Assembly (NCBI RefSeq): GCF_900496965.1 | Contig: NZ_UFQB01000020.1 | Location: 62,001 to 126,000 of the forward strand | Direction of reading: 5' to 3' | Source: Achromobacter agilis | GTDB taxonomy: Bacteria > Pseudomonadota > Gammaproteobacteria > Burkholderiales > Burkholderiaceae_B | DNA: 64,000 nucleotides | Shown: positions 18,896-28,256 of the stretch, one piece after another | Layout: every line of letters starts with the position of its first letter | How positions within the stretch are numbered: position 1 is the first letter of the stretch | Program-made: the position numbers and the translations under genes | Notes under the pieces: generated by a model | Databases searched by the model: none | What the model saw: only the letters and a program-made list of their open reading frames with translations | What the model was told of the DNA's origin: nothing

Positions 18896-20350
18896 GTGAG
18901 CGATACCAATCAAGCCCGTATCACCCATATCCAGAATCTCGCCACCCTGGTGGCGTGGGACGCGGAGTTGGGTTCGCACGTCTATATCGAAAACGCCGAC
19001 CTGGTGATGCGCGGCAACACCGTCATCCACGCCGGGACCGGCTACTCGGGCCCGGCCGATGTCGTTGTGGCTGGCAGCGGCCTGATGGCGATGCCGGGCT
19101 TGGTCAATATCCATACTCATCCGTCCTCCGAACCGGGCAACCGCGGCCTGCTTGAAGAGCTGGGCAGCGATAAGCTGGGACAGAGCTCCCTGTACGAATA
19201 CATGCCCGTGTTTCGCATGGGCATCGAAACCGCGCAGTACGCCAATCAGGTGGCGGTGGCCGAAATGCTGCTGAGTGGCGTGACCACTTACGTGGATATG
19301 TCGTTGCCTCGCCCGGGCTGGGCGGACGTGGTTGCCGCCACCGGCATTCGCGGTGTGCTGGGCCCTATGTTCCGTTCCGCCGCCTGGCGGACTCCCGATG
19401 GCCATTCAGTAGAGTACGCCTGGGACGAGGCCGCGGCAGTCAAATCCTTCGAAGCCGCACTGGCCGTCGTCGACAGTGCCGTCAATCATCCTAGCGGCCG
19501 CCTGGGCGCGATGTTGTGCCCGTCGCAGGTGGATACCTGTTCGTCTGAACTGCTCAAGCAGGCGCAGGCCGCCGCCCGCCGCCTGGGTATCCCGATGCAG
19601 ATCCATGCGGCGCAGAGCGTGGTGGAGTTCTCGGAGATGACACGCCGCCATGGACGCACGCCGATCGAATGGCTGGATGATCAGGAATTGCTGGATGGCG
19701 ATCTGATCATCGGCCACGGCATCTTTCTGAACGATCATCGAACGCTGTACTGGCCGCATGCGGACGACTTCGGCCTGCTGCAGCGCTCGGGCGCGCATGT
19801 GGCGCATTGTCCCACCGTCTTCGCCCGCCGCGGCATTGCGCTCAGTTTCCTGGGGCGCTATTTGCGGGCGGGGATCAACGTCGGCATCGGCACGGACACT
19901 TTCCCGCACAACATGCTCGATGAAATGCGGCTGGCCTGCTACGTGGCCCGTCTGCAGGCCGGCCATTTCCGCGCGGCCTCCACTGAGGAGGTGTTCAACG
20001 CCGCCACGGTAAATGGCGCCCGGATGCTGGGTCGTGAGGATATCGGCCGTATTACCGTAGGCGGCAAAGCCGATTTTTCGCTTGTCGATCTGTCGCACCC
20101 TTACATGCGGCCCGGCCGCGAGCCGTTGCGCAGCCTGATCTATTCGGCGGGCGACCGCGCCATCCGTGATGTCTACGTGGATGGAGAGCAGGTCGTGCAG
20201 AACGGCAAACTGCTGACCATCGATCTCGAAGAGGCCATGCAGCAAGTGGAGCGCGCCCAGGCGCAGACGATTGCGACCGTGTCGCAGCGCGACTATGCCG
20301 GCCGTGGCATCGACGCGATGTCGCCGCGTGTCTTTCCCTGCCGCGCCTGA
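18896..20350 (+). CDS. Metal-dependent amidohydrolase (TRZ/ATZ, cytosine-deaminase-like)
   Basis: 484 residues from a GTG start; the in-frame ATG far upstream lies within the receptor gene. The metal-binding set of the amidohydrolase superfamily is visible: H73 and H75 in [11 protein letters not shown]237 in MQIHAAQ, H274 in IIGHGIFL and D334 in GTDTFPHNM. The beta-sandwich returns at the C-terminus ([14 protein letters not shown]). Such enzymes deaminate or hydrolyse C-N bonds in cyclic or aromatic amines and chlorinated triazines. Its place between the receptor and the fused ATPase gene ties it to the imported substrate. The exact substrate is unknown. Confidence 0.9.
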   Translation: MSDTNQARITHIQNLATLVAWDAELGSHVYIENADLVMRGNTVIHAGTGYSGPADVVVAGSGLMAMPGLVNIHTHPSSEPGNRGLLEELGSDKLGQSSLYEYMPVFRMGIETAQYANQVAVAEMLLSGVTTYVDMSLPRPGWADVVAATGIRGVLGPMFRSAAWRTPDGHSVEYAWDEAAAVKSFEAALAVVDSAVNHPSGRLGAMLCPSQVDTCSSELLKQAQAAARRLGIPMQIHAAQSVVEFSEMTRRHGRTPIEWLDDQELLDGDLIIGHGIFLNDHRTLYWPHADDFGLLQRSGAHVAHCPTVFARRGIALSFLGRYLRAGINVGIGTDTFPHNMLDEMRLACYVARLQAGHFRAASTEEVFNAATVNGARMLGREDIGRITVGGKADFSLVDLSHPYMRPGREPLRSLIYSAGDRAIRDVYVDGEQVVQNGKLLTIDLEEAMQQVERAQAQTIATVSQRDYAGRGIDAMSPRVFPCRA

Positions 20351-20362
20351 CGGAGAATTCCC

Positions 20363-22123
20363 ATGAGCGAGACCTTACTGGCGGTTGAAGGCCTGAGCGT
20401 AGAGTTCGGTTCGCGAGCACAGCCGTACCGCGCCGTGAAATCGCTGGACTTCACCATCGGGCGTGGGGAAACGGTGGCGCTGGTGGGCGAGTCCGGCTCG
20501 GGAAAGTCGGTCACGGCGCTTTCCATTCTGCGTTTGATCGAGCGCGCCGGCGGGCGCATCGCCGCGGGCGTGGCCCGCTTCGTGCCGCGAGACGGCCGGG
20601 AGGTGGATCTGTTTGGACTGGAGGAATCCGCCCTGCGTCGCATTCGCGGCAATGAGATCTCGATGATCTTCCAGGAGCCGATGACGTCGCTGAATCCCGT
20701 GATGACCGTGGGCGACCAGCTGGCCGAGGTCTATCTGTTGCATCAGGACATCTCGCGCGAGCAAGCCTGGACCCGCGCCCAAGCTATGCTGGCGGCGGTG
20801 AAAATGTCGGAACCTGAGCGCCGTATGACGCAATATCCGGGCGATTTGTCCGGCGGCATGCGCCAGCGTGTGATGATTGCAATGGCCCTGGCTTGCCGGC
20901 CGCAGCTGCTTATCGCCGACGAGCCGACGACAGCGCTGGACGTAACGGTACAGGCCGAGATCATCGATCTGATCCGCGATCTGCAGCGCGAAGTGGGTAT
21001 GGCGGTTCTGTTCATTACGCACGACATGGGCGTAGTGGCCGAGATCGCGGACCGCGTGGTGGTCATGCGGCATGGCGACAAAGTGGAAGAGAATCCGACC
21101 GTCGAGCTCTTCGGCGCGCCGGGGCAGCCTTACACGCGAGATCTGCTGGCCGCGGTGCCCAAGTTGGGTGACGGCTCGCCGGACGAAGCTGCCGTGCAAG
21201 GCCGTCCGACCGTGCTAGAGGTTTCGGGCTTGGCAAAGCGATTTCCAGTGAAAGCAGGCGCGTTCGGCAAAGTAGTGGCCAATGTGCATGCGGTAGAGGG
21301 CGTTTCCTTCGATTTGCGGGCAGGCGAGACGCTGGCTCTGGTGGGCGAGTCCGGATCGGGAAAGTCGACCACGGGCCGCCTGCTGATGAAGCTGGTGGCG
21401 CCCACGGAAGGGTCGATCCGCCTCGCCGGCCAGGATGTCACGCATATGTCGCCCGACCAGATGCGCGAAATGCGGCGCCATATCCAGATGATTTTCCAGG
21501 ATCCCTACGCTTCGCTGAATCCGAGGCTGCACGCCTGGGATCTCGTCAGCGAGCCGCTGAAGGTGCACGGCGGCTTCACCCGCGAACAGCGCCGGGAGCG
21601 AGCTGCGCAGCTACTGGAGCGTGTCAACCTGCCACGAGAGTTCCTGGATCGCTACGCACACCAGTTCTCCGGTGGTCAGCGCCAGCGTCTGTGCATCGCG
21701 CGCGCGCTGAGCGTGAATCCCAAGATCATCGTGGCCGACGAACCGGTGTCGGCGTTGGACGTGTCGGTGCAGGCGCGGGTGATCGAACTGATGAAGGAGT
21801 TGCAGACCGAGATGGGGCTGTCCTACCTGTTCATCTCGCACGATATGGCGGTCGTGGAGAAGGTCAGCCACCGCGTGGCGGTCATGTACATGGGCCAGAT
21901 CGTCGAGATCGGGCCGACGCAGGAAGTACTGCATCGGCCGCGCCATGCATATACACAGCGCCTACTTTCAGCGGTCCCCGTCCCCGACCCGGCGCGCCGC
22001 CACCAGCGCACGGTGAGAGCGGCGCGCGAGATTCCCAGCCCCATCCGCAAAGTGGGCGACAACCCGCAAGTGGCGCAGTTGGTGCAGGTGGCCGCCGGCC
22101 ACTACGTGCAGCAGGCGGCCTGA
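20363..22123 (+). CDS. ABC transporter ATP-binding protein, fused DppD-DppF
   Basis: 586 residues holding two complete ATPase domains in one chain. The first Walker A GESGSGKS is at 42-49, with signature LSGGMRQR and Walker [12 protein letters not shown]. The second Walker A GESGSGKS is at 328-335, with FSGGQRQRL and ADEPVSALD. The halves correspond to DppD and DppF, which are separate genes in the first transporter of this window. The Cys-rich C-terminal tails found on the separate ATPases are reduced here: no Cys motif follows the second domain. It completes the second importer. Confidence 0.95.
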   Translation: MSETLLAVEGLSVEFGSRAQPYRAVKSLDFTIGRGETVALVGESGSGKSVTALSILRLIERAGGRIAAGVARFVPRDGREVDLFGLEESALRRIRGNEISMIFQEPMTSLNPVMTVGDQLAEVYLLHQDISREQAWTRAQAMLAAVKMSEPERRMTQYPGDLSGGMRQRVMIAMALACRPQLLIADEPTTALDVTVQAEIIDLIRDLQREVGMAVLFITHDMGVVAEIADRVVVMRHGDKVEENPTVELFGAPGQPYTRDLLAAVPKLGDGSPDEAAVQGRPTVLEVSGLAKRFPVKAGAFGKVVANVHAVEGVSFDLRAGETLALVGESGSGKSTTGRLLMKLVAPTEGSIRLAGQDVTHMSPDQMREMRRHIQMIFQDPYASLNPRLHAWDLVSEPLKVHGGFTREQRRERAAQLLERVNLPREFLDRYAHQFSGGQRQRLCIARALSVNPKIIVADEPVSALDVSVQARVIELMKELQTEMGLSYLFISHDMAVVEKVSHRVAVMYMGQIVEIGPTQEVLHRPRHAYTQRLLSAVPVPDPARRHQRTVRAAREIPSPIRKVGDNPQVAQLVQVAAGHYVQQAA

Positions 22124-22147
22124 CGCCCCGGGTGGAGGCTGCGCGGT

Positions 22148-22807
22148 TCAAAAACGGCCGAAGACCCGTCCCGCAGCCATCGCCACGGCGGCCTGCGTGG
22201 GCTCCACCACCGGCAGCCTGCAGGTCTCCTGGAGCCGGTCGCGCAGGTCCGCCATGCCGGCGCATCCCATGATCAGCACGTCGGCGCCGTGCGTGTCGCG
22301 CAAAGCCGTTCCCACTGCCGCCATGCGTTGGAACGCCAGTTCGGCGTCGGCCAGTTCGCTCACCTTCATGTCCAGCGCCAGTTCGCCGCAGATGCGATCG
22401 GCTACGCCTATTGCCCGGAAGTAGCGCAAGTGGCGGGGGACGGCTGCGCTTGCGATGGCGATCGCGCCTATGCGCGTGGCCATGCTCATCGCAGTCAGCA
22501 CCGAGCATTCGCCGATGCCCAGCATGGGCACCCTTATCAGGTCGCGCAGCCCGTGCAGACCCGGATCGCTGAAGCAGGCCACGATGAAGGCATCAGTGGT
22601 GGCTGCCTCCTGCTGAATCAGTGAGGCCATGGGCGCGATGCTGGCATCGGCTTCGGCCTGGGTCTGGATGCCGGCGGGGCCGCCGGTCGAGGTCAGGCAA
22701 CGGAATTCCAGCGGCAAGCGGCGGAAAGGTTCGACCGCGCGGTCGATCGCCTCAGTGACCCTGGCCAGGGAGTTCGGGTTGACAAGGGTTATGCGAGGGT
22801 TGGACAT
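22148..22807 (-). CDS. Asp/Glu/hydantoin racemase family protein
   Basis: 219 residues from MSNPRITLVNPNS; an upstream in-frame start adds seven unlikely residues. The two catalytic Cys of the family are present, C78 in VACFSDPG and C182 in IMGCAGM, matching the acid/base pair of hydantoin racemase HyuE. It converges on the transporter operon and is divergent from a LysR gene. With a hydantoinase and a D-carbamoylase-type hydrolase 1-4 kb away, a hydantoin racemase role is likely, though maleate isomerase-like or Asp racemase roles remain possible. Confidence 0.85.
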   Translation of the reverse strand: MSNPRITLVNPNSLARVTEAIDRAVEPFRRLPLEFRCLTSTGGPAGIQTQAEADASIAPMASLIQQEAATTDAFIVACFSDPGLHGLRDLIRVPMLGIGECSVLTAMSMATRIGAIAIASAAVPRHLRYFRAIGVADRICGELALDMKVSELADAELAFQRMAAVGTALRDTHGADVLIMGCAGMADLRDRLQETCRLPVVEPTQAAVAMAAGRVFGRF

Positions 22808-22884
22808 GATTGAGTAGAATTCCTGCAAAAGAGGCGGGTTGGCGCCATGCGCGTCCCGCCCGGATCAATAGGGAAGAAAGCAGC

Positions 22885-23841
22885 ATGTCGGAATTACCCG
22901 GAAAGGTCCGGTCTGGACCGCTTAACCTGCGGCAGATCGAGGTGTTCCACGCCATTATGATCACGGGCTCGCTCAGCGCGGCCGGGCGGCTGTTGCATGT
23001 GACGCAGCCCGCCATCAGCCGGGTGCTGGCGTCGATAGAGCTGCGTCTGGGCTACGCGCTGTTCGAGCGCTTCAAGGGCAGACTGCATCCCACTAAGGAG
23101 GCACGCAAGCTCTTCCAGGAGGTGGAGTCCATTCAGGCGGGGGTCAATCGCCTGAATGACATGGCCGCCGGTCTTGCGGGGCATGGCGGCGGCCTGGTGA
23201 GCGTAGTGTCCAGCCCCAGTTTCGGGGAATGGCTGATTCCGGCGGCCACAGCGAAGTTCTGCGCCCGCAACCCTGGCGTGCGCATCCGCTATCGGCCTCT
23301 GGGCATGGATGCGCTGCTGCCGCAGTTGCTGCTCGGCCATGCGGACATCGCGATTTCCACCTTCAAGCCCGAGCATCCCAACCTGATCACCAGCGAACTG
23401 GCGCAAGGCGAGATCGTCTGCGTGCTGCCCGTCGGCCATCGTCTGGCGCGCGAAAGCGTGATCGAGCCGGCGATGCTGGCGGGCGAAATGTTGGTGGGCT
23501 ATGGACGCGACACCCCGCTGGGCGAGACCTTGTGTGATTATCTGGGTCCGCTGGGCCAGGCCTTCGTTCCGGCAATCGAGGTGCGCTCGTCCCAGACGGC
23601 GTGTTCGTTCGTGCGGCAAGGTGTCGGCGTGGCCCTGGTGGACTCCTATGGGCTTACGGACGCCTTGATGCACGGCCTGGTGGTACGCCGGATCGAACCG
23701 GCGATCTCGCTTTCGGTGCATGTTTCCCATTCCCGAATCGAACCTCCGCCTTCCATCGCCAAGGCGTTCCTGGCCCAGTTTTCCCAGATCGTGAAGAAAG
23801 AATTACCTGCGATGACGCAGGCGATCGTCAAGCGGGCCTAG
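22885..23841 (+). CDS. LysR family transcriptional regulator
   Basis: 318 residues from the ATG at 22885, preceded by GGGAAGAAAG. The helix-turn-helix covers about 12-71 (LRQIEVFHAIMITGSLSAAG, then VTQPAISRVLASIELRLG). The effector domain contains VSVVSSPSFGEWLIPAA and similar. The 77-bp gap to the divergent racemase is the probable operator region. It resembles amino-acid-responsive LysR proteins of the NocR/OccR type. It most likely governs the hydantoin/amide genes on both sides. Its stop overlaps the convergent hydrolase by 4 bases. Confidence 0.9.
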   Translation: MSELPGKVRSGPLNLRQIEVFHAIMITGSLSAAGRLLHVTQPAISRVLASIELRLGYALFERFKGRLHPTKEARKLFQEVESIQAGVNRLNDMAAGLAGHGGGLVSVVSSPSFGEWLIPAATAKFCARNPGVRIRYRPLGMDALLPQLLLGHADIAISTFKPEHPNLITSELAQGEIVCVLPVGHRLARESVIEPAMLAGEMLVGYGRDTPLGETLCDYLGPLGQAFVPAIEVRSSQTACSFVRQGVGVALVDSYGLTDALMHGLVVRRIEPAISLSVHVSHSRIEPPPSIAKAFLAQFSQIVKKELPAMTQAIVKRA

Positions 23842-24797
23842 CCGACTTCGGGCACGGGCAGCGGCTCGCCCGCGCCCGTGCGCTCGACGATCAAGCGGTA
23901 GTGGTGCGGGCTGCGATGCTTTGCGAAATTGAAGACGTGATCGCGGAACGTCTGGCCCATGCCGAGGTCGATGCTTGCGGTGATCACTTCGTCCTCTTCG
24001 CCGCTTGCGCGCGCCACGATCTCGCCCGACGGCGCGACGATCATCGAGCTGCCGATCATGTGGTGGCCGTCTTCGTGGCCGCACTTGGCGGCGGCGCCGA
24101 CCCACACCGCGTTCTGGTAGGCGCTGGCTTGCAGCACGATTTCGTGCGTCGTGGTGCGCAGGTGCGCGGGTTCGTTCCAGTGGATATTCAGGGACGGCGT
24201 GTTGTAGCCCAGCACGATAAGTTCGGCGCTTTGCAGCGACATCACACGGTACGTTTCGGGCCAGCGGCGGTCATTGCACAGGCACATACCGATCTTGACG
24301 TCGTTGGTTTCCCAGACGCCGAAGCCCAGATCGCCCACTTCGAAGAACTTCTTTTCCAGGTGCTGGAACGGCGCGCTGACCTTGTGGTCGGAATGGCCGG
24401 GCAGGTGGATCTTGCGGTACTTGCCGATAATCTTCGCGTTGCGGTCGACCAGGATGGCCGTGTTGAACTGGCGGCCCTCCGGCGTCAGCTCGGCATAGCC
24501 CAGGTAGAAACCGATGCCGAGCTCGCGCGCGGTGTCGAACAGCGGCTGCACGTCGGCATTGGGCATGCTTTTCTCGAAGTAGCGTTCCACCGCCTCGGCG
24601 TCTTCCATCCAGTAGCGCGGAAAGAACGTCGTCAGCGCCAGCTCGGGAAAGACGACGAACTCCGCCTTGCGGGCGGCGGCCTCGCGCATCATTTCGACCA
24701 GGCGGCGGACGACCGCCGCGCGCGTGTCGGCGAGATTGACGGCGCCCATCTGGGCGACTGCCAGGCCCATTTTGCGGGAGGAAGTTGTGTTGCTCAC
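23838..24797 (-). CDS. N-carbamoyl-D-amino-acid hydrolase-like (nitrilase superfamily)
   Basis: 319 residues, colinear with Agrobacterium D-carbamoylase. The catalytic triad is E52 in FPELALTTFFPR, K129 in GKYRKIHLPG and C174 in CNDRRWPE. Further matches are GYNTP and FQHLEKxxFEVGDLGF. The reaction is hydrolysis of N-carbamoyl-D-amino acids to D-amino acid, CO2 and ammonia, the step after hydantoinase. It lies 53 nt downstream of the hydantoinase gene on the same strand. Family members also act on related ureido acids, so the natural substrate is not certain. Confidence 0.9.
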   Translation of the reverse strand: MSNTTSSRKMGLAVAQMGAVNLADTRAAVVRRLVEMMREAAARKAEFVVFPELALTTFFPRYWMEDAEAVERYFEKSMPNADVQPLFDTARELGIGFYLGYAELTPEGRQFNTAILVDRNAKIIGKYRKIHLPGHSDHKVSAPFQHLEKKFFEVGDLGFGVWETNDVKIGMCLCNDRRWPETYRVMSLQSAELIVLGYNTPSLNIHWNEPAHLRTTTHEIVLQASAYQNAVWVGAAAKCGHEDGHHMIGSSMIVAPSGEIVARASGEEDEVITASIDLGMGQTFRDHVFNFAKHRSPHHYRLIVERTGAGEPLPVPEVG

Positions 24798-24850
24798 GAT
24801 GTAAATCTCCAGATGCGCTTATCGCTGTGGATTGGGTGCCATGAGCCGGT

Positions 24851-26320
24851 CTAGGGCTCGATCACGGCCGGGAAAATCTTGCGCAGCAAGGCGGCGCGCG
24901 GACTGATTTCGCGCGTTTTCTGCAGCGGGGCGGGCAGCCCGCGAGCAATGAAGCGGCCGCGGCCGCGTTCGGCATGCAGCGCGCCGTCGTCGATGATGAC
25001 CTCGCCGCGGCTGATGACGGTCGTGGGCCATCCAGTGATCTCGAGGCCCTCGTACGGCGTGTAGCCGACCGCGTCGTGCAGATCGGCGGCGCGCAGGGTC
25101 ACGGCTTTCTCCGGATCCCAGACCGCGATGTCGGCATCGGCGCCGACGGACAGCGTGCCTTTCTTCGGATGCAGGCCGTACATGCGGGCGTGGTTGGTCG
25201 AGGTCAGAGCGACGAATTGCTGCAGGCTCAGGCGGCCCGTGCGCACGCCTTCGGAGAACAGCAGCGGCATGCGTACCTCCAGGCCCGGCAGGCCGTTGGC
25301 GATCTGCTTGAATGTCGTTGCGTCGCCGGCCGGAAGTTTGCCGGATTCGTCATAACGGTACGGCGCATGATCGGACGACAGCAGCGCCAGCGTGCCGCTG
25401 TTCAGGCTTTGCCACAGGGCCTGTTGCGATGCCGGGTCGCGAGGGGGTGGGCTGCAGCAGAACTTGGCGCCTTCGACGCCCGGGATGTCGATGTCTTCGG
25501 CCGTGAGCAGCAGATAATGGGGGCAGGTTTCACCGTACACGGGCGCGCCCAGGGTCTGAGCGGCATGGATGGCCTGCGCGCCTCCCTGGGTCGAAACGTG
25601 CACGATCAGCACTGGTACTTCCAGAACGGCCGCAAGGCTGATGGCGCGTTGCGTGGCTTCGCTTTCCGCGATGGGATCGTGGCTGACAGCGTGGTACTTG
25701 GGAGCGGTGTGGCCGGCCGCCAGCAGGTGGCGCGCGATCCAGCTGATTACGTCATTGTTTTCGGCGTGAACCATCGGCAATGCGCCTTCGCGGGCAGCGA
25801 TGGCGAATACATCCAGCAACTGCCTGTCGTCCAGTTTCAGCTTGTCGTAGGTCATGAAGACCTTGAACGAGGTAATGCCGGCGCGGATCAATTCCGGAAG
25901 ATCGCGGTTCAAGGTCTCGGGCGTGGGATCCGAGATGATCAGGTGATAGCTGTAGTCGATGACGGACTTCTCGGCGGCAGAGGCTGCGTAGGCGTCGGCC
26001 ACCTGGCGCAGGGACTGGCCGCGGTGCTGCGCGGCGAAGGGCACGATGGTGGTATTGCCGCCGTAGGCCGCGGAGATCGACGCGCTGTGCCAGTCGTCGG
26101 CACACAGCACGCCCATGCTGGAGAGCTGTTCCACATGGCAATGGCTGTCGATTCCGCCCGGCATCGCCAGCCGGCCGGTTGCGTCAATGGCGCGCCGGCC
26201 TGCCGGAAGCGTTGTGGAAATCGCGGTAATCACACCGTCCGCAATGCCGATGTCGCCGATGAAGTCGGCCTCGGCCGTTACGATGCGGCCATTGTGCAGG
26301 GTCAGATCGAAGTCTGTCAT
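24851..26320 (-). CDS. D-hydantoinase/dihydropyrimidinase-type amidohydrolase
   Basis: 489 residues from MTDFDLTLHNG; an upstream in-frame extension has no family similarity. The dinuclear metal ligands are complete: H60 and H62 in DSHCHVEQ, carboxylated K153 in SFKVFMTYDK, H185 in MVHAEN, H241 in IVHVST and D317 in SSDHAPY. The enzyme opens hydantoin or dihydropyrimidine rings to N-carbamoyl amino acids. It is followed by the carbamoylase-type hydrolase, and the racemase and importer are close by. It differs from classical D-hydantoinases in the DSHCH region (Cys between the two His), so the ring substrate may be unusual. Confidence 0.9.
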   Translation of the reverse strand: MTDFDLTLHNGRIVTAEADFIGDIGIADGVITAISTTLPAGRRAIDATGRLAMPGGIDSHCHVEQLSSMGVLCADDWHSASISAAYGGNTTIVPFAAQHRGQSLRQVADAYAASAAEKSVIDYSYHLIISDPTPETLNRDLPELIRAGITSFKVFMTYDKLKLDDRQLLDVFAIAAREGALPMVHAENNDVISWIARHLLAAGHTAPKYHAVSHDPIAESEATQRAISLAAVLEVPVLIVHVSTQGGAQAIHAAQTLGAPVYGETCPHYLLLTAEDIDIPGVEGAKFCCSPPPRDPASQQALWQSLNSGTLALLSSDHAPYRYDESGKLPAGDATTFKQIANGLPGLEVRMPLLFSEGVRTGRLSLQQFVALTSTNHARMYGLHPKKGTLSVGADADIAVWDPEKAVTLRAADLHDAVGYTPYEGLEITGWPTTVISRGEVIIDDGALHAERGRGRFIARGLPAPLQKTREISPRAALLRKIFPAVIEP

Positions 26321-26586
26321 GGAAAGTCCGAACGCATGAAGAAGCGCGCCGCGGCGCGCATCGCGGCACGCCCGGCAGAAGACGCAAGCATGCATGCGTA
26401 CGGGGAAATCCGAAACCACGGCGCGGCCCGGCGCCGCACCGCGGAAGCACGACCGGACTTTTTACTAAGGCACTGATTCGATGGACTATTTGAAAGAACG
26501 CGGCAGCCCTGTCTAGCGCCACGCATAACGCTGGAGCATGGGGGCTATGCAAAGTTTTATATCGGGTTTCCCCGCGCTGCTACGGC

Positions 26587-27012
26587 TCAGAGCGCCTTGA
26601 AGGTCTTGAGATGGATGCTGGTTTCGGTGGCCGAGATGCCCTTGAGCGTGCGCAGGCGGTCGAGTACTTCGGATAGCTGATCGATGGTCGGAACGCGCAG
26701 CTCGGCCAGCAGGTCCCAGCGGCCATTGGTGTCGTGCAGGCCGGCCACGCTGGGCTCGCCCATCAGCAGGTTCACGATCTTGCGCGTTTCGTGGCCTTCC
26801 ACGGCGATGCTCATCCACGCGACGATGTCCTCGGTCTCCACGTCCGGGCGCAGCCGTACCGTGTAGCCGAGGATGAGGCCCCGCTCTTCCAGTTTCTGGA
26901 TGCGGTTGTCGATGGTGCCGCGCGAGACGTCCAGTTTTTTCGCCAGCGTGGCGACGGACGTGCGGGCATTGGCGCGCAATAGGCCGAGCAGGTTCTGATC
27001 GAGCGTGTCCAT
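26587..27012 (-). CDS. Lrp/AsnC family transcriptional regulator
   Basis: 141 residues. The winged helix-turn-helix covers 1-60 (LDQNLLGLLRANARTSVATL, then LDVSRGTIDNRIQKLEERG). The RAM/AsnC ligand-binding domain covers about 65-140 (AWMSIAVEG through the C-terminus). Size is normal. It is divergent from the ornithine cyclodeaminase gene with a 124-bp gap, so an amino acid such as ornithine or a hydantoin-derived amino acid could be its effector. Confidence 0.92.
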   Translation of the reverse strand: MDTLDQNLLGLLRANARTSVATLAKKLDVSRGTIDNRIQKLEERGLILGYTVRLRPDVETEDIVAWMSIAVEGHETRKIVNLLMGEPSVAGLHDTNGRWDLLAELRVPTIDQLSEVLDRLRTLKGISATETSIHLKTFKAL

Positions 27013-27136
27013 TGTGAAAAGTGCTATTTTTCGCTATCAGAATGGCAGGATCTTAGCGTTTTGTGTGGATTGTTGTCACTAGGAATTGGTTTGCCCATCC
27101 CCCAGAATTTCTGTTCCATAACTCGGGGAGAACCAA

Positions 27137-28186
27137 ATGACGACGCTGCTTTCCACTTCCGACGTCGCGAAGATCGTGGCCTTGCAAGGCCCGGAACAGG
27201 TCTTTTCCAGCCTGCTGGACTATGTGCTGTCGGACTTTCTTCGATGGCAGGAATTCGACAAGAGCGCGCGGGTGGCCAGCCATTCCGCGACCGGGGTGAT
27301 CGAGCTGATGCCCACCGCCGACAGCGAGTTCTACAGCTTCAAATATGTGAACGGGCATCCCGGCAATCCGCAAGCCGGCCTGTCTACCGTGATGGCGTTC
27401 GGCGCGCTGGCGCGGGTCGCCACGGGAGAGCCGCTGTTGATCAGCGAGCTGACGCTCACCACTGCGCTGCGCACGGCCGTGACATCCGCGCTGGCGGCGC
27501 GCGCGCTGGCAAGGCCCGGCTCGCGCAAGATGGCCCTGATCGGCAACGGCGCGCAGAGCGAGTTCCAGGCGCTCGCCTTCCACTACATCCTGGGCATTGA
27601 TACGCTGCACGTCTATGACGTGGACGCAGGCGCCACACGCAAGCTTGAAAGCAATCTGGCATCGGTGCCCGGCTTGCGCGTGGTGCGCTTCGACAGTACG
27701 GCCGCGGCCGTCAAGGGCACGGACATCGTCACCACGGTGACGGCGGACAAGGCCTACGCCACCATCCTGACGCCCGACATGGTCGAGCCCGGCATGCACA
27801 TCAATGCCGTGGGCGGGGATTGCCCGGGCAAGACCGAGCTGCATGCCGACGTGCTGCGCGCGGGCCCGGTGTTCGTGGAGTACGAGCCGCAGACGCGCAT
27901 CGAGGGCGACCTGCAGCAGATGCCGGCCGATTTCGCCGTGACGGAATTGTGGCGGGTGCTGACGGGCCAGGGTAGCGGCCGCCAGCGTGCCGACGACGTG
28001 ACCATTTTCGATTCCGTGGGCTTCGCGCTGGAGGACTTCTCCGCGCTGCGCTGGCTGCGCGACGCCGCCATGCGGCACGGTATCGGCACCCGTATCGAAG
28101 TGGCGCCGCGGATGGCGGATCCGAAGAACTTGTTTGGCGCCGTGTCTGCGGCCCGGGCCGCCCAGCCCGTCCTCGCCCGCGGCTAG
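27137..28186 (+). CDS. Ornithine cyclodeaminase family protein (349 aa)
   Basis: 349 residues, the size of true bacterial ornithine cyclodeaminases. It has a substrate part with KYVNGHPGNPQAGLSTVMAF near 69-88, a Rossmann fold with MALIGNGAQSEFQALAFHYI near 133, and TIFDSVGFALEDFSALR near 289, which carries the conserved catalytic Asp. The reaction would be ornithine to proline plus ammonia with catalytic NAD+. AsnC-type regulators are common neighbours of this enzyme. A GGGGAGAACC site precedes the ATG. Confidence 0.9.
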   Translation: MTTLLSTSDVAKIVALQGPEQVFSSLLDYVLSDFLRWQEFDKSARVASHSATGVIELMPTADSEFYSFKYVNGHPGNPQAGLSTVMAFGALARVATGEPLLISELTLTTALRTAVTSALAARALARPGSRKMALIGNGAQSEFQALAFHYILGIDTLHVYDVDAGATRKLESNLASVPGLRVVRFDSTAAAVKGTDIVTTVTADKAYATILTPDMVEPGMHINAVGGDCPGKTELHADVLRAGPVFVEYEPQTRIEGDLQQMPADFAVTELWRVLTGQGSGRQRADDVTIFDSVGFALEDFSALRWLRDAAMRHGIGTRIEVAPRMADPKNLFGAVSAARAAQPVLARG

Positions 28187-28256
28187 CACGCCGGCTCGGC
28201 GGGCCAAGGCTCGAAACGTATACTGGCCCCCTTATCCATGCAGAGGAAGGGGCCAG

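Noticed and set aside
28218-28223. Another GTATAC, before the secreted 623-residue protein
   Set aside because: It lacks the flanking CAATG or CCG extensions of the cluster sites and is far from the GntR gene. A 6-mer alone can occur by chance.
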